From contig VWZX01010081.1 in assembly GCA_013399015.1 (NCBI GenBank), positions 2,896,736 to 2,960,735 on the forward strand: 64,000 nt of DNA, written 5' to 3'. Made by a program: the position numbers and the translations under genes. The notes below the pieces were generated by a model. It saw only the letters and a program-made list of their open reading frames with translations. It was not told the origin of the DNA and did no database searches. Below, in pieces: positions 48,968 to 60,612 of this stretch. Within the stretch, counting starts at the first letter, position 1; each line of letters starts with the position of its first letter. Source of the DNA: Galbula dea (Eukaryota > Chordata > Aves > Piciformes > Galbulidae).

Positions 48968-50345
48968 GTAGGTATACAAGGATATGAAATCTTTTTCATT
49001 TGCTGCAGTTTACATAGTCAGAAATCATATACTTTACCATCTCAACAGTAACCATAAATATATCATAGAAATACAGNAGTTTTCCATGGAAAGAAGACAT
49101 TACAGCTACAGCAATCAGAGTGGTCAGGCTTAACTAGAATTGCATTACTTCTGAGGGAGAACAAAATCACTCCAAATCTTAGTGATCAGTGGAAAGCAAG
49201 ATGATAAGAATGACAGCTTATGCCAGCTTGCCATAGCCAAGTGATGCTGACTTTTTAGTTCAGTATTTGATGGGCAGGCACTGAATTAAGACTGAGTTTG
49301 GAGCATAAGTGAAGAACAACTCCTGAAGTCTGAACCTGACTGTGGGAGTTGCTTTCCCAGGGGCAGAACACTACAGCAGGCCCAAACAGGTGCACATGCA
49401 CCTGCATTGAACATATATTGGCCCTTTTCTAATGAGTGTTGCATGTTTAGCTGATTTGCTAGTGAGAAATTGAGACAGGGCAGATCTGTTTTGTAGGGGT
49501 GCTTGTAAAAGAAAAGATTCTTCTTTTCTTTCTTGCCTTTCATTATACCTATAGCAGGCCAGGCAACACCTAACCAGAGCTCACCTCTTACAGGTATCCA
49601 TCAGAACGCTGTAGGTAAGGTGCAAGAATAATGCTGGAAAGACTTGAGAATCATGATGGAGACCTCACTGGAGGCAATTAAAAAAGATCTACAACCATCA
49701 TTAAGATTTTATTCATCATCTGTTCTCTGTCTTGACACTATTAAATACTTCACAGGCAGTTCATATACACTTCCTATTCAGTAACATCATAAGTGATCAA
49801 ATATTATATACTACAGGAGTGTTAAATTCTGCACATAGTTGTAAGCTGTGAAGTAGTCTCCTGTCATGCAAGGTTTGACATGTTGAGGATGGTTTCTAGA
49901 TCAGAAACATATGTACTTAGTGTGTTTTTACAGGTGGGGTATGTGTGCTGGAAGGTTTAATGATTACCTTCCAATTACAAAAGACCAAAAGGATGTCAAA
50001 TAATACAGTTTCTCACTCAGTTAATCTTTCACTTGTGCTGAAAATTACAGTTTCTATATTATCCATGATAAATGCCAAACAACTTTGAGTAATAAACTTC
50101 AAAACATGTAATTAGAGGACTAATAAATCTTGCCTTAATGAGAAACAGCTGTTCTGTTACACTGTGCCTACAGGACATTCTCATGTTTGGCTCAAGTTTG
50201 GGGAACATTCTGCATTAATTAGACTTTAAAAGAATAAAAGGAGTTCTAAACCTTTAGCTGGGTTCAGGCAGTCACTGCTTAGTTTATATATGTATGTGAT
50301 TTGTGAAATTAAAACTAAACATGCTTGAACTCCCTTCTCTTTTAG
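48968..50345 (+). other. VWDE intron(s) around a candidate exon
   Basis: It contains the probable short exon at 49558-49614 and one ambiguous base (n) at 49077. No transposon is recognised. Confidence 0.6.
49558..49614 (+). CDS. VWDE: Candidate 57-base VWDE linker exon
   Basis: A long pyrimidine tract (TTCTTCTTTTCTTTC...) leads to ATAGCAG, a tandem NAGNAG acceptor. The stretch is open and phase 1 on both sides, and ends GTAG|GTAAGG, a strong donor. It would insert GQATPNQSSPLTGIHQNAV between the preceding linker exon and the next EGF exon, a Pro/Ser/Gln-rich, cysteine-free continuation of the linker. A weaker internal donor (ACAG|GTATCC, after 49593) would give a 36-base version, also in frame. 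It is not required for phase continuity, so it could be alternative or a coincidence. Transcript data would settle it. Confidence 0.5.
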   Translation, partial: ARQHLTRAHLLQVSIRTL

Positions 50346-50510
50346 GCCCTGCAGCACCACTGTCACCTATTACTACCTGTGCCAACAGGCCATGTTTTCC
50401 TGGAGTGTTGTGTTTTGACTGGAAACCTCCTTATCTCGGCTATGTCTGTGGCCGATGCCCAGAAGGGTTGTTTGGAAATGGTCAGATCTGTACCAAAGTC
50501 TCCAGACCAG
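50346..50510 (+). CDS. VWDE: VWDE exon: EGF-like module, last exon seen
   Basis: 165 bases, phase 1 on both sides, acceptor CCTTCTCTTTTAG, donor CCAG|GTACTT. The peptide opens GPAAPLSPITTCANRPCFPG, passes VLCFDWKPPYLGYVCGRC and ends CPEGLFGNGQICTKVSRP. It is a thrombospondin-type EGF like the module at 46695-46832, with the same C-P-x-G-x-x-G-N-G-x-x-C end. Retention of the following intron would meet a stop within nine codons (TAA at 50534-50536). More EGF exons are expected downstream, outside the window. Confidence 0.95.
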
Positions 50511-53334
50511 GTACTTGCCTAAATTTTAGAATTTAAAGAAAAAGGTTTTTTGGCATGCAAAGGCTGTAAGAAAATATGACCTGGTAGAGCATTATAATAC
50601 CATGTACTCTACAATCAGACACCGAAGGCTTTTTCGTTCACTCTTACCTGATGAGCTGCTAGCAGGTCTTATTTCAGGAGTAACTCCTGGCTTTAGGAGT
50701 TGAAATTCAATAGGCTAACAACCTTACTTGCCATTAGGGAGAACTCTTCACAACAGGATTTACTAGGTGGTATGAATCACCACATCTGTATTTCTGCCAC
50801 AGCACTGGCATAGGATTTCAAAAGATGTTTCCTCCTCGGAGGGATCAGAACATGACACATGCCAACTACCACCCTGCTTTCCTTCCTTCCTAATTCTGCA
50901 AGGCATCTGTTCTCCAAGGTGACCTGTGCAGATGATGACAAACGAAGTGTCATGCAAGAACAACCACACCAACAACTAAAGGCACCAGCTAATTAAAGCA
51001 TTTCAATAGTAGCATTCGTAGCCTGAGCAATAATCTTCTGTAGGGAGCTCTGAAACTCAGCTGGTCCCATTAATCTCTGAGGACTGATCATTAGAAGAGG
51101 TCTTCTGCTGTGATAAAAGAAAAACTGGGCCCTGACCCCAGGCAGAAAGTGGCAATAGCATAGCAACCACTCATCAGTCATCCAGTCCTGCTCTCTCTCA
51201 ATGAAATTCTCATAATTCAGTGTATGGTTCTCCAGGGGCAATCTGGATGGATGTCCCCTTTTCACTGCACAGAGTGATTTGCCAAGAGAACTCATGTTTA
51301 TTGCTTAGTAATAATAGTTACTGGGTCAGTTCCTTAGTTTTCTCCTAAATCTTTTTCTTAAATATTCAAGACAGACTGGCTCAAAACCTGTCAGGTTTTT
51401 CCCCAACCTCCTCCATTTGACAAACCTTCACTCCCCATTCTGTATCCAAATCAATGACTGTTACCTTGGTGTTTTATTTTAATGCACACTATCAAAGTGG
51501 AAGGGATTTTACTGCTTAGTGTAAGTATCATCCAATCTCTTTGAACCATAAATTGATTTTAGCCAGTTCTCTGAATCTAAAGGTCACAAAAAGAAACTCA
51601 ACATTTTTCTTTCTTTAGCAATGAGTGTGTACAAGGTATTACTTAGTCTGTCAGAGCCACTAAGGCAGTTATTGATTCTTCTACAACTTGGTGAAGCTGT
51701 AAAAGCAGTTGAGCAAACAAAAGAGATATAAATCATTGTGCATATAAATAAACTAACATTTCTGTTATTACCCAAAGCTGCACCTTGTCATTAATAGGAT
51801 AATGGGATACACATTGTACACCCTAAAGGTCAGGTAGTCTGCAGCTGTAGCCATTAGCACAGTAAATCAGACACACTGACACTGTGCTTATATAAATATT
51901 AACCAGTAAATTGGTGGATGTTCTAAAAAGGGAAGGGTAGACAGCAGTTGCCATTTGCTGTGATTCATACCTGTCACACACAACTCCAGGCAAGGTTTAA
52001 GAAATATCTCCAAGTATCAGGATCTGAAGCTAACACATGCATCTTTCAACAGCAAACTGTAGATCAGAGGCTGGGGGATTGTTTTTCTTTTTCCTCTTGA
52101 ATATGCAAAGTGAGTCCAGGACTTTATGCTCTAAACATTGCCCTACAACCAGCTTGAGCACTTTGGGGAGGGAGGGAAGAGGAGTTATTTTTTGTTGCAT
52201 CAGAAGCTTATGTTCACTGAAATGAATTGTTTCACAATATGAAGGAGAATCTTGTGCCTCAAGGTTAAAAGAGAGGAGTCATTTGTTTTAATATTTAGAA
52301 AAGAAAGCAATTGCTGCAGCTGGGTGAGTGTCCTAATTGATGACCAAAATGATCAGTTTAACTTTCTTGCCCATGTGCTGTCCTAGTTGAAGCAGGAAGT
52401 GTTGTAGAGCATTGATGATTAAAAGATATCAGTCAAAACAGAATGAACTCTCAGTTACATTTGCATATGCTTACAGATTATGACTATTGTGAAATCTCCC
52501 CTGTTAGAATAATAGCTTCTCTCTCTTGTAACTTATGCTATCAGTCTTCAAAGGAAACAGAACAAATCCTCTTCAGCTTGCTACAGTGCTTGTGAAGGCA
52601 CTGAGATTATGTGCCACTTCTTTCCAACTCTAGGAATTTTAATCTAAAAATACTCTTGCTAATCCCTGTTTTGTACTTTTATTGGTTGCTTTTGACATGA
52701 AGATATACTCAATTGTTGTGATTTAAGGATTAAAGGATAAGTATTTTTTTTCACACAGAAACCACAAGAATTACCCAACTGCCTTTCTAGACTACTGAGG
52801 AGAAAAAAAATGCCAGAAAAATATTGTTTCCTAAATCAGTGTTTGATGAGCTACACCCAAAAGTCCTTCAAGTTTGTTCTGTACTCAATAAAGTACTTTT
52901 TATTCAGCACTGATATGTGATAGGCATTAATCTTTTGATGTACTTGACTCACTGTGGGCTATGTAACTCCACAAATAAGTTTCTGAGCTCTATTTACCTG
53001 CTCTGCCACCAGTGCAGGGTCCCATCCTATTCTCTCTTACATGTTTACCTGGCTTATATCAGTACTTTGTACCAGTTTAAAACAACCAGACTTGGTTGTA
53101 ATTGGTCTTAAAATACATCATATTAGTCATAAGGGAAAACATCATCAGTATCAAAGCCAGTATGGAGTTTACTATCTAAAGGGAAATTAATATTTTTAAA
53201 AATACATTCTCATATCAGAAGCCAGAAGCTATTTGTCTCCCTTCAAAATCCACAAAGCAGATAGGATACATTAAAAATAAAAGTAGTAGTAAGATAAAAA
53301 GTCCCTTAATTTTGCTAGCACTGAGCTAAAGATG

Positions 53335-54079
53335 TGTCCTGGGTTTAGTTAGAACAGAACAAATTCTGTTCAGTGATTCAAATGATTTTCTTTTTCAGCC
53401 CAGTCTCTTCCATGTAACTGCATTTTCTGGAGTTAACAGCATGTTTTTGCAGACAGTGTCTGCTTCTAACAGTGAGAAGACCTGATGGTTAGAGTTATTA
53501 CCCAGGGCTGGTATGCAGACCAAGGTCACTGCTAAATCTTGTGTACCATGTTGGGGGTGCAGAGTAAAAGGCTGGACCTGCAGGGAGGAGCAGACAGAAC
53601 AGGTGACCTTAAACTGACCAACTAGCTATTCCATCCTAAACACAACATATCCAGTATAAAGTTGAGGGATCACAAGGGTCAAGCTCCTTTTCTTCAATGA
53701 CCAGTGTCTGAGAAGGACTCTGTCTGTTTTGCCTTCAATCCTAATCCATGAGTTCCTGAATCCAGTTCCAGGATCCAGCTCCTGAATCTGGTTCCCATCT
53801 GCTGCTGAGTCCACTTTGGGATTTCTGTCACAGCACCAGTGGTGACAGTGCTGTAGTTGCCATTGGGGCAGGGGTGGGGGTTGGATTCAGCATTGGGTTT
53901 GTTTATTTGCATATACATTTCATTTTATTGTTATTTTTTTCATTAAAGTAGTTTTAGTTTTCTTTTCCATCCACAAGTCTCTCTCTCATTCCTTTTCCCT
54001 TTCTGTGGATGGGAGGGGAAAAGGGAGGTAATAGTGTCAGTTACTCATTTCATGGCCAGCCCAGCCCTAACCCCTGACA
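53335..54079 (+). mobile_element. Solo LTR of an endogenous retrovirus-like element
   Basis: It starts TGTCCTGGGTTTAG, the usual opening of many avian ERV LTRs, and ends AACCCCTGACA. An ATTAAA polyadenylation-like hexamer at about 53942 precedes a pyrimidine-rich region (CTCTCTCTCATTCC), as in an R-U5 segment. The flanking 5-mers AGATG and AGAGG differ by one base and could be an aged target duplication. There are no internal genes, so it is read as a recombined solo LTR of about 745 bp. The short antisense open frames within it are not genes. Confidence 0.7.
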
Positions 54080-57000
54080 AGAGGAAACTCTAAGGGATTT
54101 AAATCTGTCCAGGCTTCCCTGGACACATTTCACATTTGTATAAAATATCTGTTACCTTTTGTTAGAAGAGGCAGATCTATTAAATCAAAGCATGCAGTAG
54201 CATTGGTCATCTTCTTGGCACAGAGAAAATGAATATATCCTAATGGAGGATGCTTGTGATGTTCCTGCATCCTGCATTAGTTCTCATCAGATGCTACTGG
54301 TATTTCTCTAGACTGGTCTCATCACTCACAGTCACAGAGATACCCATCTGTTTGCACTTTCTTTAGCAGGTTAGAGAGGTTGGTGTCATCCCAAAAGATT
54401 TATTTTTTTCCTATTAGTAAATCAGCAATTTTACTGGACAAAGCAGTGTCACATCCATCACCCATAAAAGATAGTTTGTTCAGAGCCAGCTCTTTCTGCC
54501 TCTCCTGGTTTAGGGAGCTGAAGATCAAGGCAGAGGATTATTTTATGATCTCTCTAATGGAGTTCTGCTTTTCCATTCTGAACACCACTGCTAGCTCTCC
54601 TGCCACAGCAGTTCATTTGCAGTATTGTAGACATTTGGCACTTGATATACTTCTGTGTGTGCCAGCTATTTGTTGTGTTTATGTACTCTCTATTTTACAC
54701 TATGCCAGTACCTGCACTGTGTTTCTGAATTCACTTTGATTTTACATCAGAGAGATCTCTGTCACCTTCTCATTTGCACCACTCTCAGATCAACATCAAG
54801 GTGTGGATTTAAAAGAAGAAAATATTTTGAATTAGAAGAAACTGTGTGTTTAAATACAGAATGCTCAGTCTAGCACCAGAGGAGCATGTTAGTCTTAAGT
54901 TTTACAGTCTTCACTTTTAACTTTCAATCACTGCTGTCATTATTAGCACTTATCATTGATCACTGTCCATGAAAAATAAATAACTCCAGTAAGAGCTTTG
55001 GTCACCAAAACAAGGTTTCATCTTGGAACTAACTACAGCAGTAAGGACCTATTTCTGCCTGGAACCAATCAAATGACTCTGCTTCAAGAGATGACTGAAG
55101 AAGATAATGGAGTCCTTTCATCTCTTACCTAACAGAATTGATGAAATTGCATGAAAAAGAGCAAGACACAGGTTCCATTCTCACTTGCACCAGTGTAAAT
55201 CATAAGTGATTCCATGAAACGAATAGCATTACCCTAATGGAGTGAGTTCAGCTCTGTTCCTGGAAGGCATCTCTTCAAAACTGTTAAGGTAGGCACATGC
55301 CACACAGCAGTTTCAAACAGGAGGTCTATATGTACCAAGAGGTGCAGGTAAAATGCACACAGTTGTCAGCATTCAGAGGGTGCTTTGCAATGAGAACTAA
55401 CCAGTCTTACAGAGCCTATGCAATGAGTTACAAGGCTTACTCGAAGGCAGGACGATCACGATGCTGCAGTCAGTAGCTATGAAGTTGTCTGAGATCCTTG
55501 CAAAGAAGACATAGCAGAAATGTCAAATAAACAGTAAATATTACTCACATTTGCCTCTGTCTGGTAATAGCTCTCAGCTATTCTTGTGGGCTCCAAGACT
55601 GGGAAGCATTGCATCTTAATGCCATGGCTTCCAGCTCCTAGCTCTGACACAGGCCATCAAACTTCTGTCCACAATTCATCTTTGGAATTTATGATGGAAG
55701 GTGCCAATCCCTTTCATAAACTATGGTTCAGGGTTTCTGGTTTGTATATTTCAGGACAAAATGTACAAGTTTTTCAGACTGACCTGTTATAATGTAATGA
55801 TATCTCCTTCAAGGGATACATGATGGAATGGCAACAGAAGTGGGGTTAGAACCACCACACAAAGACATTCCAAATAAATTTGGACTCATGAAAGCCACAG
55901 TTTTGCAAATGGTCTCCCAGTAATCTTCACACAAGGCCAGGAGCAGCCTGGCACTTGGACATAAGCTGTGACCCTTTCCTGCCCCCTGAGTAAATAATTG
56001 CCACTGAAAATTCACTCCCATACTTGTCAAGATAGAAAGGGAATCTGAGAGTCTTTCTGATGGCTTTCTCTTCCTTAGGGATACCTAATAAAACATTAAG
56101 TATCTTCAGAAAAATATCAACAGAAGCCTGTAGAGGATCTGCTGTGACCCAAATATAACAACTGAAGTAGGCAGGGTGGGAAGAATATGTTTAGATAATT
56201 TGAAAGATAAACGGTTTCCAGCTCCACTGATCCATATATTCTGTCAATCCAGAATTTGTTAAGTGCTTCCAATACAGATGATATATTTAGGAAATTATGT
56301 AGCTCAGCAATAGAAGACCAATGAAGCCCAAGTCATAAAACCACTAGGGAAGAGGACTCAGCTATATGCCATGAATAATATTTACATTCAATCAGAACAT
56401 CAACTACAGATTACATTTCTCTCCTACCAAGAATCTGCCACCTTTTGCTAAAGCAATCACTGTGCCATCATGACTTCTAAGTGATAATAACAACTCAGTC
56501 TCCAACAAATAATCCATGGAGGATACAGGCCCTGTAGGTTTTTCACATTGACAGAACAGAGAGCAAGATTATCTCCTCTTAAAATTTCCAAGCTCATTTA
56601 ATCATCTAGCTATAATAGCACACAGCTTTTAAAGAGAGCCAACCCTGTTTCCACAAATTAGATAAGATTGCTGTTTTGTTAAAGGCACTTAGAAGCCCTT
56701 TAAATCTGTAAGTAACTCATACTGGACCAATATCCTGAGCCCATTAAAGCAACATGAGAGTTTTGCTGCTGCTAACTGCAAAGGCAAGGCAGGAGTTGCA
56801 GAGAAAGGATGCACAAGCAATGGCAAGCACAGCACAGTACAGGGAGGGAAAAATCAGTGTGAAATACACAGACTTATCATCCCCAGGACAGATTCAGGAC
56901 TAGTTCTTTAACATCTTGCTGTTGTAGATGAACAGGTACCTAGAGATGTAGTGGCACTCACTTCCCTGGGCTTGCCTGCAAAATCAGGTGATATTCACTG

Positions 57001-57163
57001 CCAAACCATTTGAATTTTGCCCCCTCAAAATATGCCATATATATAGAGCTAGCTCATTTCTGAAGGGACACAGCAACAGCCTACAGCTAGCATAAGACAA
57101 CTGATCCTCTGGGATGCTGTAGAAAATGATCTCTCATGCTGATAATTTATCAGATTAAGAATT

Positions 57164-57466
57164 TCATAGAATCACAGATTGTTCAACCTTACCTGGAATA
57201 TTTCTAGGGATGAGGCATCCACCACCTCTCTGGGCAACCTGTGCCAGTCCTTCACCACCCTCAGCATGAAAAATTTCCTCCTTATATCCAGGCTAGATCT
57301 CCTCTCCTTTAGTTTAAAGCCATTAAACCTTGTCCTGTCACAACAGGCCTTGCTAAAAACCCCTCTCCTCATCTTTCTTATAGGCTCCCTTTAAGTTCTG
57401 AAAGGCTGCAATAAAGTCTTCCTGGAGCCTTCTCTGCTCCAGGTTGAATAACCCCAACTGTCTCAG
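57164..57466 (-). mobile_element. CR1 LINE 3' fragment lacking part of the tail
   Basis: Antisense to the plus strand, with a CATAGAATCACAGATTG tail start joined almost directly to coding-derived sequence (CTAGGGATGAGGCATCCACC), so the usual GGTTGGAAGGGACC part of the 3' end is deleted. A minus-strand frame of 66 codons with LDIRRKFFMLRVVKDWHRLP remains. Confidence 0.93.
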
Positions 57467-59555
57467 CCAGTATTATGTGTTTTCATAACACATCCTCAGA
57501 GCCTAAGAGAGGGAGAGATTAGACATAACACTTGCTAGCTGAAGTGCCACAATGAAATGTCTCTACTTGCTCATCCTGATACTCTTTCACAGAGAAAACT
57601 ACAAACATTATAAAGGCTAGTCTCACAATATGACTGTCCCCAATATGCCACCATCAAATTTAAAGGGCAGAAAGAAGTTTTGTCAAAAGCTGAGAACTCC
57701 TACATTATACCCAAATAATCCTACAGGAACTGTTGCATTAACAGCTTATGCTGTTCAGATGGAAGATAAGCTTCAAATTCTGCATTAGTGCTGCTTAGCT
57801 CAGATTTAGGGATGCCAAACCCTCCTCTGAACTGCAACCTGAATTCAGTGCACATCCTTCACAGTCCTTATGCACAGCTAAACAGACACCCAGTTTGTCA
57901 TTGCAAACCTGCTGGCACTAGTGACAAACCCACTTGGTTAAACTAGATATAAATGAACAGAACTCAGAACTTTTGTGACCTACCATCTGAAAACTTAGCA
58001 CCCAAATTCCTTGCTTTTGGTTTTCTGTATTTGACAGAAACTACAGAGAGCTGATAACCTAATCAGTTGAAATTGTGGTGAATGGCACAAAAGCATGATT
58101 TCACTGAGAGTATTTATATGTGCTCATATGGTATTAAAATAGATTCATTACTGGTCTCTAGCAAGGCATAGTTCAGATTGTTTCTTGGCTTTCATATGTA
58201 AAGTAACTCATTTTATGTGTTTACAGCCCAAAACAACTTAATTATAGTTTTAGTCCATTTACCTCTTGAATAAAAGGAGAATTTCAGTAAAATATTCAAA
58301 TTTAAGCTCTTTTTTTCTTTGAGGAAATATGGATTTGCTTTTGAAGAAATGTTATGAACTTTCTTTATAATCTCCTATTGCAGTTCTAAAGGATTCTACA
58401 GAGATGTTTCAGAGAATTAGGCAGGGATGCTTCAGAGATGATCTGTCTTGATTTAGCTTATTTTGTATATATCTATCAACCTTTTCAAGCCATAACAGAG
58501 TCTGAAGGCCCATGAGGCTTCATCAGATAAGAACACAGCTTCTATTAGGTTTTCCATCTCTCACAGTTCTCAGAAGTAAAATATACTGCCAATTCCTGAA
58601 TAGAAAATACAATTTAGTTTTGTGAACTCCATCTTAATACTGTCTTTGTAGCTGCTGAAATAATACATTCACAGACTCAAGCAATTGAAAGAGAGGTAAA
58701 AGTTCAGACCCAAAAGATGGACAATAATGAAAGGAAGGACAAGAAACAGCTATGAGAGGGGTAAAGGGGTGATCCATGGTGTTCTGCAACACAACCATAG
58801 CTCTCCTTTGCTTCCTGTTTAGTTAGCTGGATATTGAGAGAAAAGCACAGGAAGAGCACTTCTAAAAACTGCAGCAGAGAATGGGTTAGAGCCAAGGAAT
58901 ACAAAGAGCAGGGAAAGAAATCTTGTAACAAAAGAGCAAGAGGAGCAAGGCTCCTGTGCAAGGGGTGAGAGCACATCAAACCTGGGGAGTTTTTCCAAGC
59001 CCTAGGAGAAAACTTTTCAATTAAATCTTGAAATCAACTGGAAGGCAGGAGAGGTGCTTGAGAAAACACTGTTTGTTTGTAAAAACATAGCAGGTTTCTA
59101 AAGCTCCATACCCAACCCCCCCACCCCAAAAATAAATAGATATTGATAAAGAAAAATATTGCTAGAGGGAAAACAATCCCTGCCTGAGGAGCATGCTCAT
59201 ACCCTTGCAATCAGTGATTCTTACACCATGTTTAAAAACACTGTCCTTGGTGGCTCTGACATTAATATTTCTGTTGAAAACTTACAGAAGACAAGGCAAA
59301 AGTAAACAAACCCCAACAGAGTCTGCAAACAAAGTGCACAAAATGCATTGTTCTCCTTAAAGACCTATTTTTCTGTACAGCTATCATTGTGTTCATCTCC
59401 TTCTTGAACTGATCTTGCACTTTGGCTACATCTGATGCCTTGTGCCAAGAATCCTACTAACCAACAACTGGAGGATACCTCCTTGGAATGCAGATACACA
59501 TATATTATGTGAAAGTGTCATGTATTAGAATAAGTTTTGTATTTGGAAGTGTTTT

Positions 59556-60606
59556 CACAGAATCACAGAATCATTACGGTTGGAAAGGACCCTCAAGATC
59601 ATCTAGTCCAACTGATAGCCCTACACTACTCTTACCCCTAAATCATCCCCTGAAGAAACACATCTAGCCTCTTCTTGAAAACCTCCAGGGATGGTGACTC
59701 CACCACCTCCCTGGGCAGCCTATTCCAATATCTAACCACTCTTTCAGTAAAGAAATTCTTCCTAATATCTAATCTAAACCTACCCTGGCTCAGCTTAAGC
59801 CCATTCCCTCTAGTCCTGTCACTAGTCACAAGGGAGAAGAGGCCAACACCCGCCTCCCTAGAATGGCCTTTCAAGTAGCTGAAGAGAGCGATAAGGTCTC
59901 CCCTCAGCCTCCTCTTCTCCAGGCTAAACAAGCCCAGCTCCCTAAGCCTCTCCTCATAAGGCCTGTTTTCCAGACCCCTGACTAGCTTAGTTGCCCTTCT
60001 CTGCACCCTCTCTAGTACCTCAATGTCCTTCCTAAACTGCGGTGCCCAAAACTGCACACAGTACTCGAGGTGTGGCCTCACCAGTGCCGTGTACAGTGGC
60101 AAGATCACCTCCCTGCTCCTACTGGTCACACTATTCCTGATGCAAGCCAGGATGCTGTTGGCCTTCTTAGCCACCTGGGCACACTGCTGACTCATGTTCA
60201 GCCAGCTGTCAATCAGCACCCCCAGGTCCTTCTCTGCTGGGGAGCTCTCCAGCCACACCTTCCCGAGCCTGTAGCGCTGCTGGAGGTTGTTACGCCCAAA
60301 ATGCAGGACTTTACATTTAGCCTTATTAAAACTCATCCCATTGGCCTCTGCCCATCGATCCAGCCTGTCTAGGTCCCTCTGCAGAGCCTGCTTACCCTCA
60401 AGCAGATCGACACTCCCACCCAGCTTAGTGTCATCTGCAAACTTACTAAGGGTGCACTCTATCCCCTCATCCAAGTCATCAATAAAGATGTTGAACAGGA
60501 GAGGCCCCAACACTGACCCCTGAGGGACACCACTCGTGACTGGCCGCCAACCAGACTTGACTCCGTTGAGCACAACCCTCTGGACTTTGTTACATTCTGA
60601 CTTGAG
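59556..60606 (-). mobile_element. CR1 LINE, 5'-truncated, young
   Basis: The longest transposon in the window, about 1.05 kb, in reverse orientation. The 3' tail (CACAGAATCACAGAATC on the plus strand) is intact and the reverse-transcriptase frame is unbroken. The 5' end is cut near the codons for the VPQG region. No clear target duplication is seen, as is usual for CR1. Confidence 0.97.
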
Positions 60607-60612
60607 TGTCAC
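59638..60612 (-). CDS. CR1 reverse transcriptase, C-terminal 324 residues
   Basis: This is the uninterrupted frame of the CR1 remnant. Family-typical motifs are VTSGVPQGSVLGPLLFNIFI at residues 25-44, the catalytic-type FADD at 58-61, and the thumb/C-terminal region with LVRPHLEYCVQFWAP, RGLENRPYEERL and FRLDIRKNFFTERVV. The full CR1 ORF2 also has an endonuclease domain and the N-terminal part of the polymerase, both missing through 5' truncation, so this copy cannot move by itself. The first few residues may come from flanking DNA, and the ATG is not a genuine start. Absence of stops over 324 codons suggests a much younger insertion than the other CR1 pieces in the window. Confidence 0.93.
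   Translation of the reverse strand: MTLKSECNKVQRVVLNGVKSGWRPVTSGVPQGSVLGPLLFNIFIDDLDEGIECTLSKFADDTKLGGSVDLLEGKQALQRDLDRLDRWAEANGMSFNKAKCKVLHFGRNNLQQRYRLGKVWLESSPAEKDLGVLIDSWLNMSQQCAQVAKKANSILACIRNSVTSRSREVILPLYTALVRPHLEYCVQFWAPQFRKDIEVLERVQRRATKLVRGLENRPYEERLRELGLFSLEKRRLRGDLIALFSYLKGHSREAGVGLFSLVTSDRTRGNGLKLSQGRFRLDIRKNFFTERVVRYWNRLPREVVESPSLEVFKKRLDVFLQGMI

Larger units (their letters stand above)
2246..50510 (+). other. VWDE: VWDE gene, internal part (12 exons plus 1 candidate)
   Basis: The exon chain is joined purely by splice borders and phase: each exon ends in the phase with which the next begins (0, 2, 1, 0, 0, 0, 1, 0, 1, 1, 1, 1), and no stop codon falls in the joined frame. The joined protein has the VWDE order: VWD domain, long unique region, TIG-like sandwich, Cys-rich module, cadherin-like module, EGF repeats. 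From family knowledge, VWDE is a large extracellular protein of about 1.5-1.6 thousand residues, so this window carries a bit over half. It has been reported as enriched in regenerating appendage blastemas, but its biochemical role is not settled. Both gene ends are missing, so no promoter, start or polyadenylation site can be given. Fibrillin- or tenascin-type proteins share EGF modules but lack this VWD plus module order. Confidence 0.9.

Noticed and set aside
53400..53440. Exon-like start after CTTTTTCAG with two nearby cysteines
   Set aside because: The frame stops after about 12 codons and the sequence lies inside the solo LTR.
53866..53886. G-quadruplex candidate in the LTR
   Set aside because: Only three runs of three or more G are present; the fourth run is two.
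58651..58694. Exon-like stretch with acceptor TCTTTGTAG and donor GAGAG|GTAAAA
   Set aside because: It would change the phase from 1 to 0, has no cysteine or EGF pattern, and there is no downstream partner in the window.
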